This document shows, one piece after another, positions 36,158-45,362 of a stretch of DNA of 64,000 nucleotides (its first letter is position 1; the number at the start of each line of letters is the position of its first letter). The DNA is taken from NCBI RefSeq assembly GCF_900155565.1, contig NZ_FUHM01000002.1, positions 1,984,001 to 2,048,000 of the forward strand. Reading direction: 5' to 3'. Under the pieces are notes generated by a model. It saw only the letters and a list, made by a program, of their open reading frames with translations. It was not told the origin of the DNA and made no database searches. Made by a program: the position numbers and the translations under genes. The DNA is from Anaerosalibacter sp. Marseille-P3206 (GTDB taxonomy: Bacteria; Bacillota; Clostridia; Tissierellales; Sporanaerobacteraceae).

Positions 36158-36556
36158 ATGGATCAAGGAGGGAGTTTAATCAACATAATTATAAATACAG
36201 ATTCTAATGAGCCTATTTATGAACAGATAGAAAATCAAATAAAAAAGAAAATTATAGACAATGAACTGCAAACTGGAGATTCACTTCCATCTATGAGATC
36301 TTTAGCAAGGAATCTGAAAGTTGCAGTCATAACTGTTCAAAGAGCTTATGAAGATTTACAAAAAGAGGGTTTTATAGAAACTGTTCATGGCAAGGGAAGT
36401 TTTGTATCTGCGAGAAATGTAGAATTGTTTAAAGAAGAAAACTATGCTGAGATTGAAGAATTAGCTAAAAAAATGATTAAAATCTCAAAAACTAGTTCTT
36501 TATCTTTAGATAATTTAATAAATTTGATAAAGAATATATATGAGGAGGATATATAA
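36158..36556 (+). CDS. YtrA-type GntR regulator
   Basis: A 132-residue protein with only the winged-helix domain and a short tail: 'EPIYEQIENQIKKKIIDNEL', 'LPSMRSLARNLKVAVITVQR', 'GFIETVHGKGSFV'. YtrA regulators usually control ABC exporters. The start is puzzling: AAGGAGGGAG lies inside the frame, and where an ATG is expected (36179) the codon is ATC. ATG 36158 has no ribosome site. It is directly joined to the next gene. Confidence 0.82.
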   Translation: MDQGGSLINIIINTDSNEPIYEQIENQIKKKIIDNELQTGDSLPSMRSLARNLKVAVITVQRAYEDLQKEGFIETVHGKGSFVSARNVELFKEENYAEIEELAKKMIKISKTSSLSLDNLINLIKNIYEEDI

Positions 36557-36910
36557 ATGAGAAAATATTTAATTAATAATCTAGACATTGATAATTTTAG
36601 TATGATAATTACTTTATTAGATTATGAAACTAAAATTTCTGATTGTCTAAAATCTGTTAGAATATCCTCTTTTGATAGTAAGGAATTGTTAGTTGATACT
36701 GCATTGTGTTCTGGTATGAATGGTTATAGGTTTATTGCTACAACATTAAATAATGATGGAACTATTAATATTAGTGACTATAGATACGTAGATGTTAATC
36801 CACTTATATTAGAAAAAGCAAATGAAATAATACGACACGAACCAATTAGCCTAAACAACTCTATTTTAACTATTCCTCAAATAAACTTCTTGAAAAGCAA
36901 GCTAAATTAG
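36557..36910 (+). CDS. Hypothetical protein co-transcribed with YtrA-like regulator
   Basis: A 117-residue protein beginning one base after the regulator's stop codon, with GAGGAGGATAT as ribosome site. No family is recognised. The sequence is soluble and mixed alpha/beta, with no membrane helix, Walker motif or cysteine pattern. Its position suggests that it acts with or is controlled by the GntR protein. Confidence 0.6.
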   Translation: MRKYLINNLDIDNFSMIITLLDYETKISDCLKSVRISSFDSKELLVDTALCSGMNGYRFIATTLNNDGTINISDYRYVDVNPLILEKANEIIRHEPISLNNSILTIPQINFLKSKLN

Positions 36911-36950
36911 TGGAATTAAAGTATTTTTATAAATATAAATAATGTAATAA

Positions 36951-36988
36951 GAAAAAGCACTTAATTATTTTAATCAGGTGCTTTTTTT
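36951..36988 (+). terminator. Terminator after the GntR pair
   Basis: Arms AAAGCAC and GTGCTTT (with additional AT pairs inside) followed by TTTTTCG. Confidence 0.75.
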
Positions 36989-37182
36989 CGTGTCATTACC
37001 TTGACACGAGCGGGTTCAGGAAACTTTCTAATAAGGAGCTTCGAATTATTGTCTATTTTAGCATTTAAACATGTATATAAAATTAGGTTATGATATAATA
37101 AAATATATGAAAATTATGTAAATTAATAATTAAATCCTAAATCTGGTCTTGGTATATTTAAAGAATTGGACAGGAGGACATT

Positions 37183-40100
37183 ATGGAGACTATGTATCTA
37201 AATAACAAAGGAAAAGAAACTACATATAATTACATAATGAAGGATATCAAGAATAATTCAATAATAGATATAATTTCAATGAATTATTCCATATATGCGT
37301 TTAACGAATTAAAGCGAGAATTATCGGAGAGTAAAAAAGTTGATGCAATAATTTCTAATCCAGAATGGAACAAACTAGAAATTTTAGGTGGAAAATATGA
37401 AAGACATCATAGAAATAAATTGAATCAAAGACATATAGCCATGGAAATCAAAAACATACTTCAGGATAATATTAATATTCTCATTTCAAAAGATATTAGT
37501 ATAATGAACAATGGGATTATAAAAATTGAAAATGAAAGAGAAATTTCAACCATTATGGGAAATATAAATTTTACTTTGGATGGTTTAGGAATAGTGCCAA
37601 CAGAGGACTTTTATTTAAATACATATATAAATCATTCAAAGAATGAAAACAACAATATTATTGGATACATAAATAGTATTAAAGATAATAGATTGAAAAG
37701 TATAAAAGATGAGTTTATCTCAATATTAGATGAATTAATTGAGGCTAAATCTCCAGACTATATATATTTTATAATGCTATATAGTATATTTACAGATGAG
37801 TTAGCTGGTTTAAAAGATGGAGCATTTAATAAACAAACTGGAATAGAACAAACTAAAATTTGGAATACACTTTATAAGTTTCAAGAAGATGGTGCAAGAG
37901 GTATTATAGAAAAGTTGGAAAAATACAATGGATGTATATTAGCAGATTCAGTAGGCCTTGGAAAGACATTTACAGCACTATCTGTAATTAAATATTATGA
38001 ACTTAGAAATGATAGAGTACTTGTTTTAGCTCCAAAGAAGCTTAGAGAAAACTGGACAATATACACATTAAATGATGATAGAAATCCTTTTGTAGATGAT
38101 AGATTTAATTATGATGTATTAAATCATACAGATTTAAGTAGATATACAGGATATTCAGGAGATATAAATCTTGAGAATATTAATTGGGGAAACTATGATT
38201 TAGTAGTGATAGATGAATCTCATAACTTTAGAAACAATAATACTAGCAAAGAAAAAGTAACTAGATATAGTAGAATGATGGAGGAAGTAATAAAAGCAGG
38301 AGTGAAAACAAAAGTATTAATGCTTTCAGCTACACCAGTAAATACTAAAATGAACGATTTAAAAAATCAAATAGCTTTTATTACAGAGGGAGATGACAGT
38401 GCCTTTAAAAGTGCTGGTATCAAAAGTATAGAACAAACTTTAAGGATAGCACAAACTAAATTTAATATTTGGTCGGATCTACCAGATGGGGAAAGAACCA
38501 CGTACAGATTTATATCTGAAGTAAATAATGATTATTTTAAATTACTAGATGCCATAACCATAGCTAGATCTAGAAAACATATAGAAAAATATTATGGGCT
38601 TAATGAAATTGGAAAATTCCCTGAAAGACTAAAGCCTAAAAATATTTATTCTGATATAGATTTAAAAGGTGAATACCCTAAATTAGAAGATATAAATAAG
38701 ATTATTAAAAATTTAAATTTTGCTATCTACAGCCCATTAAAATATGTATTACCATCTAAAAGAGATGTATATAGTGAGAAATATGATACTGAAGTCAAAG
38801 ACGGAAAATCCATATTTAAGCAGACAGATAGAGAACAGAGCATCATAGGACTTATGAGGGTAAATATGCTTAAGAGAATGGAAAGTTCCATTCATTCATT
38901 TGGGATTACACTGGCAAATATTTTAAAGAAAATAGATTGTATGATAGATAAAATTGATAACTCACAAAATGAGAAAATCAAGGAAGTAGAAATAGACGAA
39001 GAACTAGATGATGAAGATTTAGATATGGTAACAGTAGGAGAAAAGATAGAAATCAATTTGAAGGACATGGATCTTAGAAAATGGAAATCAGAACTGGAAG
39101 ATGACAAGAAACAGTTGGAAAAGATCCTAAAGGCAACAGCAGTTATAAGACCTGAAAGAGATGAAAAACTATATGAACTTAAAAAATTAATAAAATATAA
39201 AATAGAAAATCCAATAAATGAAGATAATAAAAAGCTTATTATTTTTACAGCCTTTGCTGATACAGCAGACTATTTATATGAAAATTTGGCTCAAGAGTTC
39301 AAAGATAAATATAATATAAATTCAGCTCTTATAAAGGGTTCAGGGCAAAATAAGACAACCATGAAAGATGTAAATACTAAAGATATAAATACAGTATTAA
39401 CTCATTTTTCTCCTATTTCAAAAGAGAGAAAGAAAGGGTTTACCGAAGAAATAGATATCCTAATAGCTACAGACTGTATATCAGAAGGACAAAACCTTCA
39501 AGATTGCGATTATCTAATAAATTACGATATACATTGGAATCCAGTTAGAATAATTCAAAGATTTGGTAGAATAGATAGAATTGGTTCAAAGAATGATGAA
39601 ATACAATTAGTGAATTTTTGGCCAAATATGGAGCTAGATGAATATATAAACCTAGAAAATAGAGTAAAAAGTAGAATGGTTCTATCAGATGTATCTTCAA
39701 CTGGAGAAGAAAATGTCCTAGATTTAAGCAAAAAAGAAATGAATGATTTAAAATACAGGAAAAAACAACTTTTAAAACTTAAAACAGAAGTAGTAGATTT
39801 GGAAGAAATATCAGGTGGGATATCTATAACCGATTTAACCTTTAATGATTTTAAAATGGATTTAGAAAAATACCTAGAAAAATATAAAGAGGAATTTTTC
39901 ACAGGACTATATGCTATAGCTAAAATACCAGAAAGTTTAAAAAATGAATACAAAAAAGGAGTAATATTTGTACTAAAACAAGTAGATGAAGATGTAAAGG
40001 CAGAAAATTATAATCCATTTCATCCATATTATTTAATATACATAACAGATGAGGAAGAAATAAAATATAGCTATACTCACACTAAAAACATACTAGACAT

Positions 40101-40350
40101 ACTTAAAAAAATAGGAAAAGAAAATATAAAAGTAGATATGGAGCTGGAAAATAGATTTAAAAAAGAAACAAACAATTATAAAAACATGGACAAGTATAGA
40201 AGACTCCTTGAAAAATCCATAGAAAGTATTCTAGGAGAGAAGGAAGAAGATGGGATAATGTCTTTGTTTAGACCGGGTGGAACAAGTATAGGTATAGAAA
40301 ATAAAGATATAGATTCCTTTGAAACTATATCATATTTAATATTGGAGTAG
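37183..40350 (+). CDS. Large SNF2/SSL2-like helicase of a restriction cassette
   Basis: 1055 residues starting after ACAGGAGGACATT. An N-terminal 240-residue region of unknown fold precedes a superfamily-2 helicase core: Walker A 'ILADSVGLGKTFTALS', Walker B 'DLVVIDESHNFRN', 'MLSATPVNT' and, far downstream, 'ATDCISEGQNLQDCDYLINY' with 'QRFGRIDRIGS'. An insert of charged coil sits between the lobes. It is the first gene of helicase-DUF4391-Mod-Res, a common defence layout, so translocation on DNA for defence is likely. The gene is intact. Confidence 0.85.
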   Translation: METMYLNNKGKETTYNYIMKDIKNNSIIDIISMNYSIYAFNELKRELSESKKVDAIISNPEWNKLEILGGKYERHHRNKLNQRHIAMEIKNILQDNINILISKDISIMNNGIIKIENEREISTIMGNINFTLDGLGIVPTEDFYLNTYINHSKNENNNIIGYINSIKDNRLKSIKDEFISILDELIEAKSPDYIYFIMLYSIFTDELAGLKDGAFNKQTGIEQTKIWNTLYKFQEDGARGIIEKLEKYNGCILADSVGLGKTFTALSVIKYYELRNDRVLVLAPKKLRENWTIYTLNDDRNPFVDDRFNYDVLNHTDLSRYTGYSGDINLENINWGNYDLVVIDESHNFRNNNTSKEKVTRYSRMMEEVIKAGVKTKVLMLSATPVNTKMNDLKNQIAFITEGDDSAFKSAGIKSIEQTLRIAQTKFNIWSDLPDGERTTYRFISEVNNDYFKLLDAITIARSRKHIEKYYGLNEIGKFPERLKPKNIYSDIDLKGEYPKLEDINKIIKNLNFAIYSPLKYVLPSKRDVYSEKYDTEVKDGKSIFKQTDREQSIIGLMRVNMLKRMESSIHSFGITLANILKKIDCMIDKIDNSQNEKIKEVEIDEELDDEDLDMVTVGEKIEINLKDMDLRKWKSELEDDKKQLEKILKATAVIRPERDEKLYELKKLIKYKIENPINEDNKKLIIFTAFADTADYLYENLAQEFKDKYNINSALIKGSGQNKTTMKDVNTKDINTVLTHFSPISKERKKGFTEEIDILIATDCISEGQNLQDCDYLINYDIHWNPVRIIQRFGRIDRIGSKNDEIQLVNFWPNMELDEYINLENRVKSRMVLSDVSSTGEENVLDLSKKEMNDLKYRKKQLLKLKTEVVDLEEISGGISITDLTFNDFKMDLEKYLEKYKEEFFTGLYAIAKIPESLKNEYKKGVIFVLKQVDEDVKAENYNPFHPYYLIYITDEEEIKYSYTHTKNILDILKKIGKENIKVDMELENRFKKETNNYKNMDKYRRLLEKSIESILGEKEEDGIMSLFRPGGTSIGIENKDIDSFETISYLILE

Positions 40351-40355
40351 ACAAA

Positions 40356-41099
40356 ATGGAAAAGATAATGGAAGTCTTTAATATAAAAGATGAATATGTA
40401 TTAAATCAAAAGATATTTAAAAAGTTTTTCTATGAAAATGAAAACCTGAAACAGCATCAGAAAAATTTAATAAAGAAAAATGTAGACTATATAAATCTAG
40501 TAACTATGATAAAGCCGAATATCGTTAATATACCAGAATATGAAGACGATAATATACAATATTTTGAGATTGCTATACTAGAAATAAATCTAATAAAAGA
40601 AGGTAAGGAAGAAGAAATATCAGAAATAATAAATAAGATGATTCAATATCCAGTAATACTATTTTTAAAATATGATAAAATTATAAGTTTGTCTCTTTGT
40701 GAGAAAAGACTGGACAAGCAAGTTGGAGCAAATAATATTATAGAGGATATTTTAGTATTAAAAGATATTTATAGTTTTAAAAATGTAGAAGATTATTTAA
40801 TATCTATAATGTATCTAAACAATACCAATCTATATGAATACTATAAAGACTTATACAAAAAGACTTATGCATTGGAACTTTCAAGGGAAGTAGATAACTA
40901 TGAAGCTATTTCAAAACAGTCTTTGGAAATACTTCAAGAAAGCTATAATCTGCTTACTAAAATAGATAGAAATATATTATCCTATAGAAATAAAATAATA
41001 GGAGAAGTGGATATAGGCAGAAGAGTGGATTTAAATTTGAAACTCAAAAAAGAAGAGAAAAAAAGAGCCAAATTATTTGAAGAACTTAAGGAGGTATAG
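40356..41099 (+). CDS. DUF4391-family protein
   Basis: A 247-residue protein five bases after the helicase and two bases before the methylase start, so it belongs to the same operon. It matches the DUF4391 type known from this gene neighbourhood, with 'YPVILFLKYDKIISLSLCEKR' in the middle and a C-terminal coiled region rich in K and E. Biochemical role unknown; a structural or specificity partner of the helicase or the Mod-Res complex is conceivable. Confidence 0.72.
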   Translation: MEKIMEVFNIKDEYVLNQKIFKKFFYENENLKQHQKNLIKKNVDYINLVTMIKPNIVNIPEYEDDNIQYFEIAILEINLIKEGKEEEISEIINKMIQYPVILFLKYDKIISLSLCEKRLDKQVGANNIIEDILVLKDIYSFKNVEDYLISIMYLNNTNLYEYYKDLYKKTYALELSREVDNYEAISKQSLEILQESYNLLTKIDRNILSYRNKIIGEVDIGRRVDLNLKLKKEEKKRAKLFEELKEV

Positions 41100-41100
41100 T

Positions 41101-42963
41101 ATGGAAAAGATAAATGGTGAAAGCATGAATATAGAAAGGGAAAATATAAAAAGATTAAAAGAAATATTTCCAGAAGTATTTACAGAGGATAAAATTGACT
41201 TTGAAAAGCTACAATTAATCCTTGGAGAAGATATAGAAGAAAGTGAAGAAAGATATAGTTTTAATTGGAATGGTAAAAGAGATGCCATAAGACTATCTCA
41301 AACTCCAACTACAGGAACATTAAGACCTGATAAAGATAATAGTAAGAACTGGGATGAAACAGAAAACCTATATATAGAAGGAGATAATCTAGAAGTACTT
41401 AAACTACTTCAAAAATCCTATCATGGGAAAATAAAGATGATATACATAGACCCACCTTATAATACAGGAAAGGACTTTGTATATAAGGATAACTATAGAG
41501 ATAATATGAAAAACTATCTAGAATTTACAGAACAAGTAGATGAAGAAGGACATAAACTCTCTACCAATACAGAGACAAACGGAAGATACCACACAGACTG
41601 GTTAAACATGATGTACCCTAGACTTAGGCTTGCAAGAAATCTGCTTACAGATGATGGAGTAATATTTATATCTATAGATGATAATGAGGTTCATAACTTG
41701 AGGAAGATTTGTGATGAGGTGTTTGGGGAGGATAATTTTGTGGGCGAGATTATTAGAAAAACAAAGAGTATGGTTGGAGACGATGGTAACGGTTTAAACA
41801 CCCAACATGAAAATTTACTTTTATATTCTAAGCATAAAGAGAAAACTATGTTTGTTGGTTCTGAGAAAGATTTTAAAGGCTATTCTAATCCAGATAATGA
41901 TATCAATGGTGATTGGTGTAGTGCAGATCCAAGTGCAAAAAGCGGTGGTGCTACTACATATTTTGAAATTAAGAATCCATACACAGGAAAAATAGATTTT
42001 CCACCGAAAGGAAGATATTGGGCGTTTAATAGACAAACTATGGATGAATATATAAAAAGTGGAAGAATTAAATTTAAAAAAGAACATGGTGATAATGAAC
42101 GTGGCTTTATATTTAAAAGATATAAGAAAAATTTAAGTACTATGCATGATCCATTATCATCTATTTTTGCTATTGATAATAAATATATGAATCAAAATAG
42201 CAAGAGAGATTTACAAGAGTTGGGGATAGACAACATTTTTGATTATCCAAAGCCAAAAGAATATATAAAAAGGATAATTAATTCATTAAATGATAATGAT
42301 TTTATCATCCTAGACTTCTTCTCAGGATCCTCCACTACCGCCCACGCAGTCATGGACCTAAACGCAGAAGATGGTGGAAATCGTAAATTTATAATGGTAC
42401 AACTTCCAGAGCCTACAGATGAAAAATCTGAAGCATATAAAGCAGGATATAAAACTATTGCAGACATAGGTCGAGAAAGAATAAGACGAGCAGGGGAGAA
42501 AATATTAGAAGACAATAAAGACAAAGAAGACATAGAGAATTTAGACATAGGATTTAAATCTTTTAAACTAGATAGTTCAAATATAAAAGAATGGAACTCA
42601 GAGTATATGGAAAAAGACTTTACTATGGAGGAATTAATCAATAATCTTGTGCCAAATAGAAGTGAAGAAGATATACTGTATGAAATAATATTAAAATATG
42701 GTATAGATTTAACTGCTCCAATAGAAGAACATGAAGTAAATGGCAAGATTATTTATAATATAGGTTTTGGTGCCCTTTATATATGTTTAGACAATCATAT
42801 AGACAAAGATGTAGTAGAAGAAATACTAAAATTAAATGAAGAAAACAAAATGCCAAATCCAATGGTAGTATTTAAAGATACAGGATTTAAAAATGATGAA
42901 ATAAAACTCAATGCTATATTAAGTCTAAATGATAATGGAATAGAGGAAGTAGTTAGTATATAG
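41101..42963 (+). CDS. mod: Type III restriction-modification system, Mod adenine methyltransferase
   Basis: Start ATG 41101 follows TTAAGGAGGT. The 620-residue enzyme has the beta-class amino-methylase order: catalytic 'MIYIDPPYNTG' at about residue 115, then the target-recognition region, then the AdoMet motif 'FIILDFFSGSSTTAHAVMDL'. It methylates N6-adenine on one strand of an asymmetric site. The Res partner next door is truncated, so Mod now stands alone or with the large helicase. Confidence 0.93.
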   Translation: MEKINGESMNIERENIKRLKEIFPEVFTEDKIDFEKLQLILGEDIEESEERYSFNWNGKRDAIRLSQTPTTGTLRPDKDNSKNWDETENLYIEGDNLEVLKLLQKSYHGKIKMIYIDPPYNTGKDFVYKDNYRDNMKNYLEFTEQVDEEGHKLSTNTETNGRYHTDWLNMMYPRLRLARNLLTDDGVIFISIDDNEVHNLRKICDEVFGEDNFVGEIIRKTKSMVGDDGNGLNTQHENLLLYSKHKEKTMFVGSEKDFKGYSNPDNDINGDWCSADPSAKSGGATTYFEIKNPYTGKIDFPPKGRYWAFNRQTMDEYIKSGRIKFKKEHGDNERGFIFKRYKKNLSTMHDPLSSIFAIDNKYMNQNSKRDLQELGIDNIFDYPKPKEYIKRIINSLNDNDFIILDFFSGSSTTAHAVMDLNAEDGGNRKFIMVQLPEPTDEKSEAYKAGYKTIADIGRERIRRAGEKILEDNKDKEDIENLDIGFKSFKLDSSNIKEWNSEYMEKDFTMEELINNLVPNRSEEDILYEIILKYGIDLTAPIEEHEVNGKIIYNIGFGALYICLDNHIDKDVVEEILKLNEENKMPNPMVVFKDTGFKNDEIKLNAILSLNDNGIEEVVSI

Positions 42964-42975
42964 GAGGTGAATTAG

Positions 42976-43341
42976 TTGAGAATACAATTTGACCACAAAC
43001 TAGATTTTCAGTTAGAAGCTATAAATTCCATAGTAGATATATTTGAAGGACAACCAATTGAAAATGGAGTCTTCACAGTAGAGAACTATGGGCAACAGAT
43101 GATTAAGGCTTTTGACGAAGGAGTTAGCAATAAATTAGTTATATCAAAAGAAGATATATTAGAAAATGTACGAAACATACAGCTTAGAAATGGCCTTAAG
43201 CAATCTGAAAAACTAGATGATTTAGATTTCAGTATTGAAATGGAAACGGGGGGACGTGTCATAATAGTGATGGGTGCAATAAATGCTTTTAAATCAAGGG
43301 TTTCAGAAACTTTTATTAAAAATAATTCATGCATTGCTTAG
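42976..43341 (+). pseudogene. res: Type III restriction enzyme Res, truncated at Walker A
   Basis: TTG 42976 after AGGAGGTGAA starts a normal Res N-terminus ('IQFDHKLDFQLEAINSIVDI'). The frame runs to 'LDDLDFSIEMETG', the first half of the P-loop (ETGTGKT). There the dispersed repeat begins, adding 29 foreign residues and a stop. About 850-900 residues of helicase and nuclease domains are gone, so restriction by this enzyme is lost. Confidence 0.88.
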
Positions 43342-43376
43342 AGTAATTAGGATCTAATTACTGTGAGCAGTGCATG
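43249..43376 (+). repeat. Walker-A-associated dispersed repeat, copy A
   Basis: Begins GGGACGTGTCATAATAGTGA directly after the ACGGG of the res P-loop codons. It contains CAAGGGTTTCAG and ends in an imperfect palindrome from TGCATTGCTTAGAGTAATTA to TAATTACTGTGAGCAGTGCA. Sequence beyond 43376 differs from copies B-D. Confidence 0.85.
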
Positions 43377-43430
43377 ATTAGAGAAGTTAGTATTTCTATT
43401 TAATTAAAGAAAGAAAATTAACACTTGATA

Positions 43431-43471
43431 TTTATGTTAGGTTTGTTTTTTACCTAACATAAATATCAAGT
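43431..43471. repeat. Perfect 20-base inverted repeat
   Basis: Arms ACTTGATATTTATGTTAGGT and its exact complement flank a nine-base TTGTTTTTT loop. It may be a terminator or the remnant of a small palindromic element. It lies between the truncated res gene and the GC-rich island. Confidence 0.75.
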
Positions 43472-43593
43472 AGCAAGGGTTTGAGAAGAATATTTTATTA
43501 TTGAGTAAAAATATGTCATAAAAAGGTTGACATACCCATATACAAGAATCTATTCATTTCCTTATTCTGGTATATAAGGGTTCTTCCATGTTT

Positions 43594-43956
43594 CTAATTA
43601 AGTTTTGCGCCGCAGGCTCCACAAAAGCCAGCGCCTAGAATTATTTCCTTTCCACATTTAGAGCAAAATTTAATTTGCGAAGCAGTCTGAAGTGTGGTGG
43701 GTAAATCCTCATCTGTACTGGAGCCTGTCAGAAACAGCCAGTATATATCCTCGCCATCCTCGCATAAACCGATGGCTCCGGCGGGGGATACCACATAAAA
43801 GCTGTCCTCGTCCATAGGATTTTCACTGTCGCTTGTCTCGGCAAGCACCAGCAAGCCTTTTACGTCGTAGTTATCATTGGAAGTGGCAAAACTCCAGCTA
43901 TTACAGCGTGTTACGGCGAATTCCACCGCCTCTAGCAATGTATTGAATTTTTTCAT
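43594..43956 (-). CDS. Small protein with C-terminal zinc ribbon
   Basis: Start ATG 43956 follows AAGGAGGGAGA. The 120-residue protein has an alpha/beta N-terminal part ('LLEAVEFAVTRCNSWSFAT') and a C-terminal double-CxxC zinc ribbon 'FCSKCGKEIILGAGFCGACG'. It is the last gene of the island operon. The same zinc-ribbon type recurs in three neighbouring proteins. Function unknown. Confidence 0.7.
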   Translation of the reverse strand: MKKFNTLLEAVEFAVTRCNSWSFATSNDNYDVKGLLVLAETSDSENPMDEDSFYVVSPAGAIGLCEDGEDIYWLFLTGSSTDEDLPTTLQTASQIKFCSKCGKEIILGAGFCGACGAKLN

Positions 43957-43975
43957 TAAAAATCTCCCTCCTTTT

Positions 43976-45301
43976 TTATTTGAACAGCAGATTATTACAC
44001 CGCTTGCAGCGATCATTCTGTATGGGATTCATCATGGAGCATATGTTGCAGTAGATGATACGGTCTTTCGACTTATCATATTTTTCATACGTACCGAACT
44101 TTGGATGAAAACGTACCCTGTCACCAACTGATAGATAATCGTACATATGCCGTCCGCTGTCCTTTTCCACGATGGTCTTTTTCTTGCCTGCGTCGGTGTT
44201 TATGACCGTGGTGTATTCCGTATAGGTTCGCCAGTTGTCGTCCTCGCCGCCCCTATGCTCACTTTTCTCCTTGCTGTACTTATTGACCACCACGCCTTCC
44301 CACATAGGCTTCTTGGTCCTTTGCAGCGCCAGTAAATTAACGACCAGCATGATAAGAGCAATGCCAACGCCGATAACAAGAGCTTCTCCAAAGGGGAAGT
44401 CGTCCATCAGCAGACCTGCGACGGGAAAGCCCATGAGGGGTACGAAAACCAATATCCACATACAGCCTATGGAGAATTTTTTGTTTTTCTCCGCGGCGGC
44501 CAGTATCTCCGGCGAATGACACCTGTCGGAGAAACCCACCAGCCCCGTGCCTCCCTGTATGGTTGGGGAAGGTGTCCCTTGGGTCGGTATCTCCGCTTCC
44601 GGCCCTGTCCGGCTCACAGCTTTACCACAGCCGATGCAAAATTCAACACCGTCTGGCAGTTCCATGCCACAGGCAGTGCAGACCTTAGGGGCACTGGCCT
44701 GGATTTTCGCACCGCAGCCCCCACAGAAAGCAGCGCCCTCTGGCAGCTTGTTTCCGCAGTTATGACAAAACATATTTATATCACTCCTTATTTGGATTAT
44801 TTGAGGCGTATCTGGTTTCCTCGCCTCTTTTTTTTTCTTTTTCCCAGCTCTGGCTGTTCGTATGACAAGTAGCAGCAAAAGTAGATGACCGATAGGGGCC
44901 AGGATATGATAAATAATCGCGAATTCACCCATCTCATCAAATTCGCTCAGCATGGCGGGCTTGTTGACGTAGGGGAAAAGGTCAAGGTATCGTATGCGCT
45001 CGGAGCGTGTTTCGCCCTCATCTAAGCTCGGCCATGCCTCGTCGCTGCTATAGATCACATAACCCCGGTATTCCTTGCCATTTGCTATGAACCAATATCC
45101 CTTGGAAACGGTTCGTGAGCGATTTGGCTCCGCATTCGTGTCATCCAGTCTAGATTCGTAGCTGTCCACCGTGCCCATAACGCTGTCGCCCCATATCGCC
45201 AGTGCCAGCGTACTGAGGCTACTGTACATGGCAAACACCAGCGCGGCGCAAATCAGAATGAGGATAGGCAGGGGGATATTATTTTTTTTCTTCTTTGCCA
45301 T
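43976..45301 (-). CDS. Membrane protein with zinc ribbons (possibly two merged genes)
   Basis: A 441-residue frame from ATG 45301 (AAAGGAGTG upstream). The N-terminal half has a membrane helix, a DUF3592-like extracytoplasmic part and a second helix, then a lysine-rich run. An internal ATG at 44772 has its own AAGGAGTGATATAA site and begins 'MFCHNCGNKLPEGAAFCGGC', followed by another zinc ribbon, two helices, a DUF3592-like tail and a last CxxC pair. The A/T homopolymer near 44825-44845 could hide a frame change that joins two adjacent genes. Confidence 0.65.
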   Translation of the reverse strand: MAKKKKNNIPLPILILICAALVFAMYSSLSTLALAIWGDSVMGTVDSYESRLDDTNAEPNRSRTVSKGYWFIANGKEYRGYVIYSSDEAWPSLDEGETRSERIRYLDLFPYVNKPAMLSEFDEMGEFAIIYHILAPIGHLLLLLLVIRTARAGKKKKKEARKPDTPQIIQIRSDINMFCHNCGNKLPEGAAFCGGCGAKIQASAPKVCTACGMELPDGVEFCIGCGKAVSRTGPEAEIPTQGTPSPTIQGGTGLVGFSDRCHSPEILAAAEKNKKFSIGCMWILVFVPLMGFPVAGLLMDDFPFGEALVIGVGIALIMLVVNLLALQRTKKPMWEGVVVNKYSKEKSEHRGGEDDNWRTYTEYTTVINTDAGKKKTIVEKDSGRHMYDYLSVGDRVRFHPKFGTYEKYDKSKDRIIYCNICSMMNPIQNDRCKRCNNLLFK

Positions 45302-45362
45302 TTCGACACTCCTTTCATTGTTGTTCCTAATCACGCTCTTAGGCCATCTCCATATTCCTTAT

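Noticed and set aside
43249-43341. In-frame extension after the Walker A codons as an intein
   Set aside because: The repeat encodes only about 30 residues without Hint-domain motifs and then stops. The DNA, not the protein, is conserved between copies.
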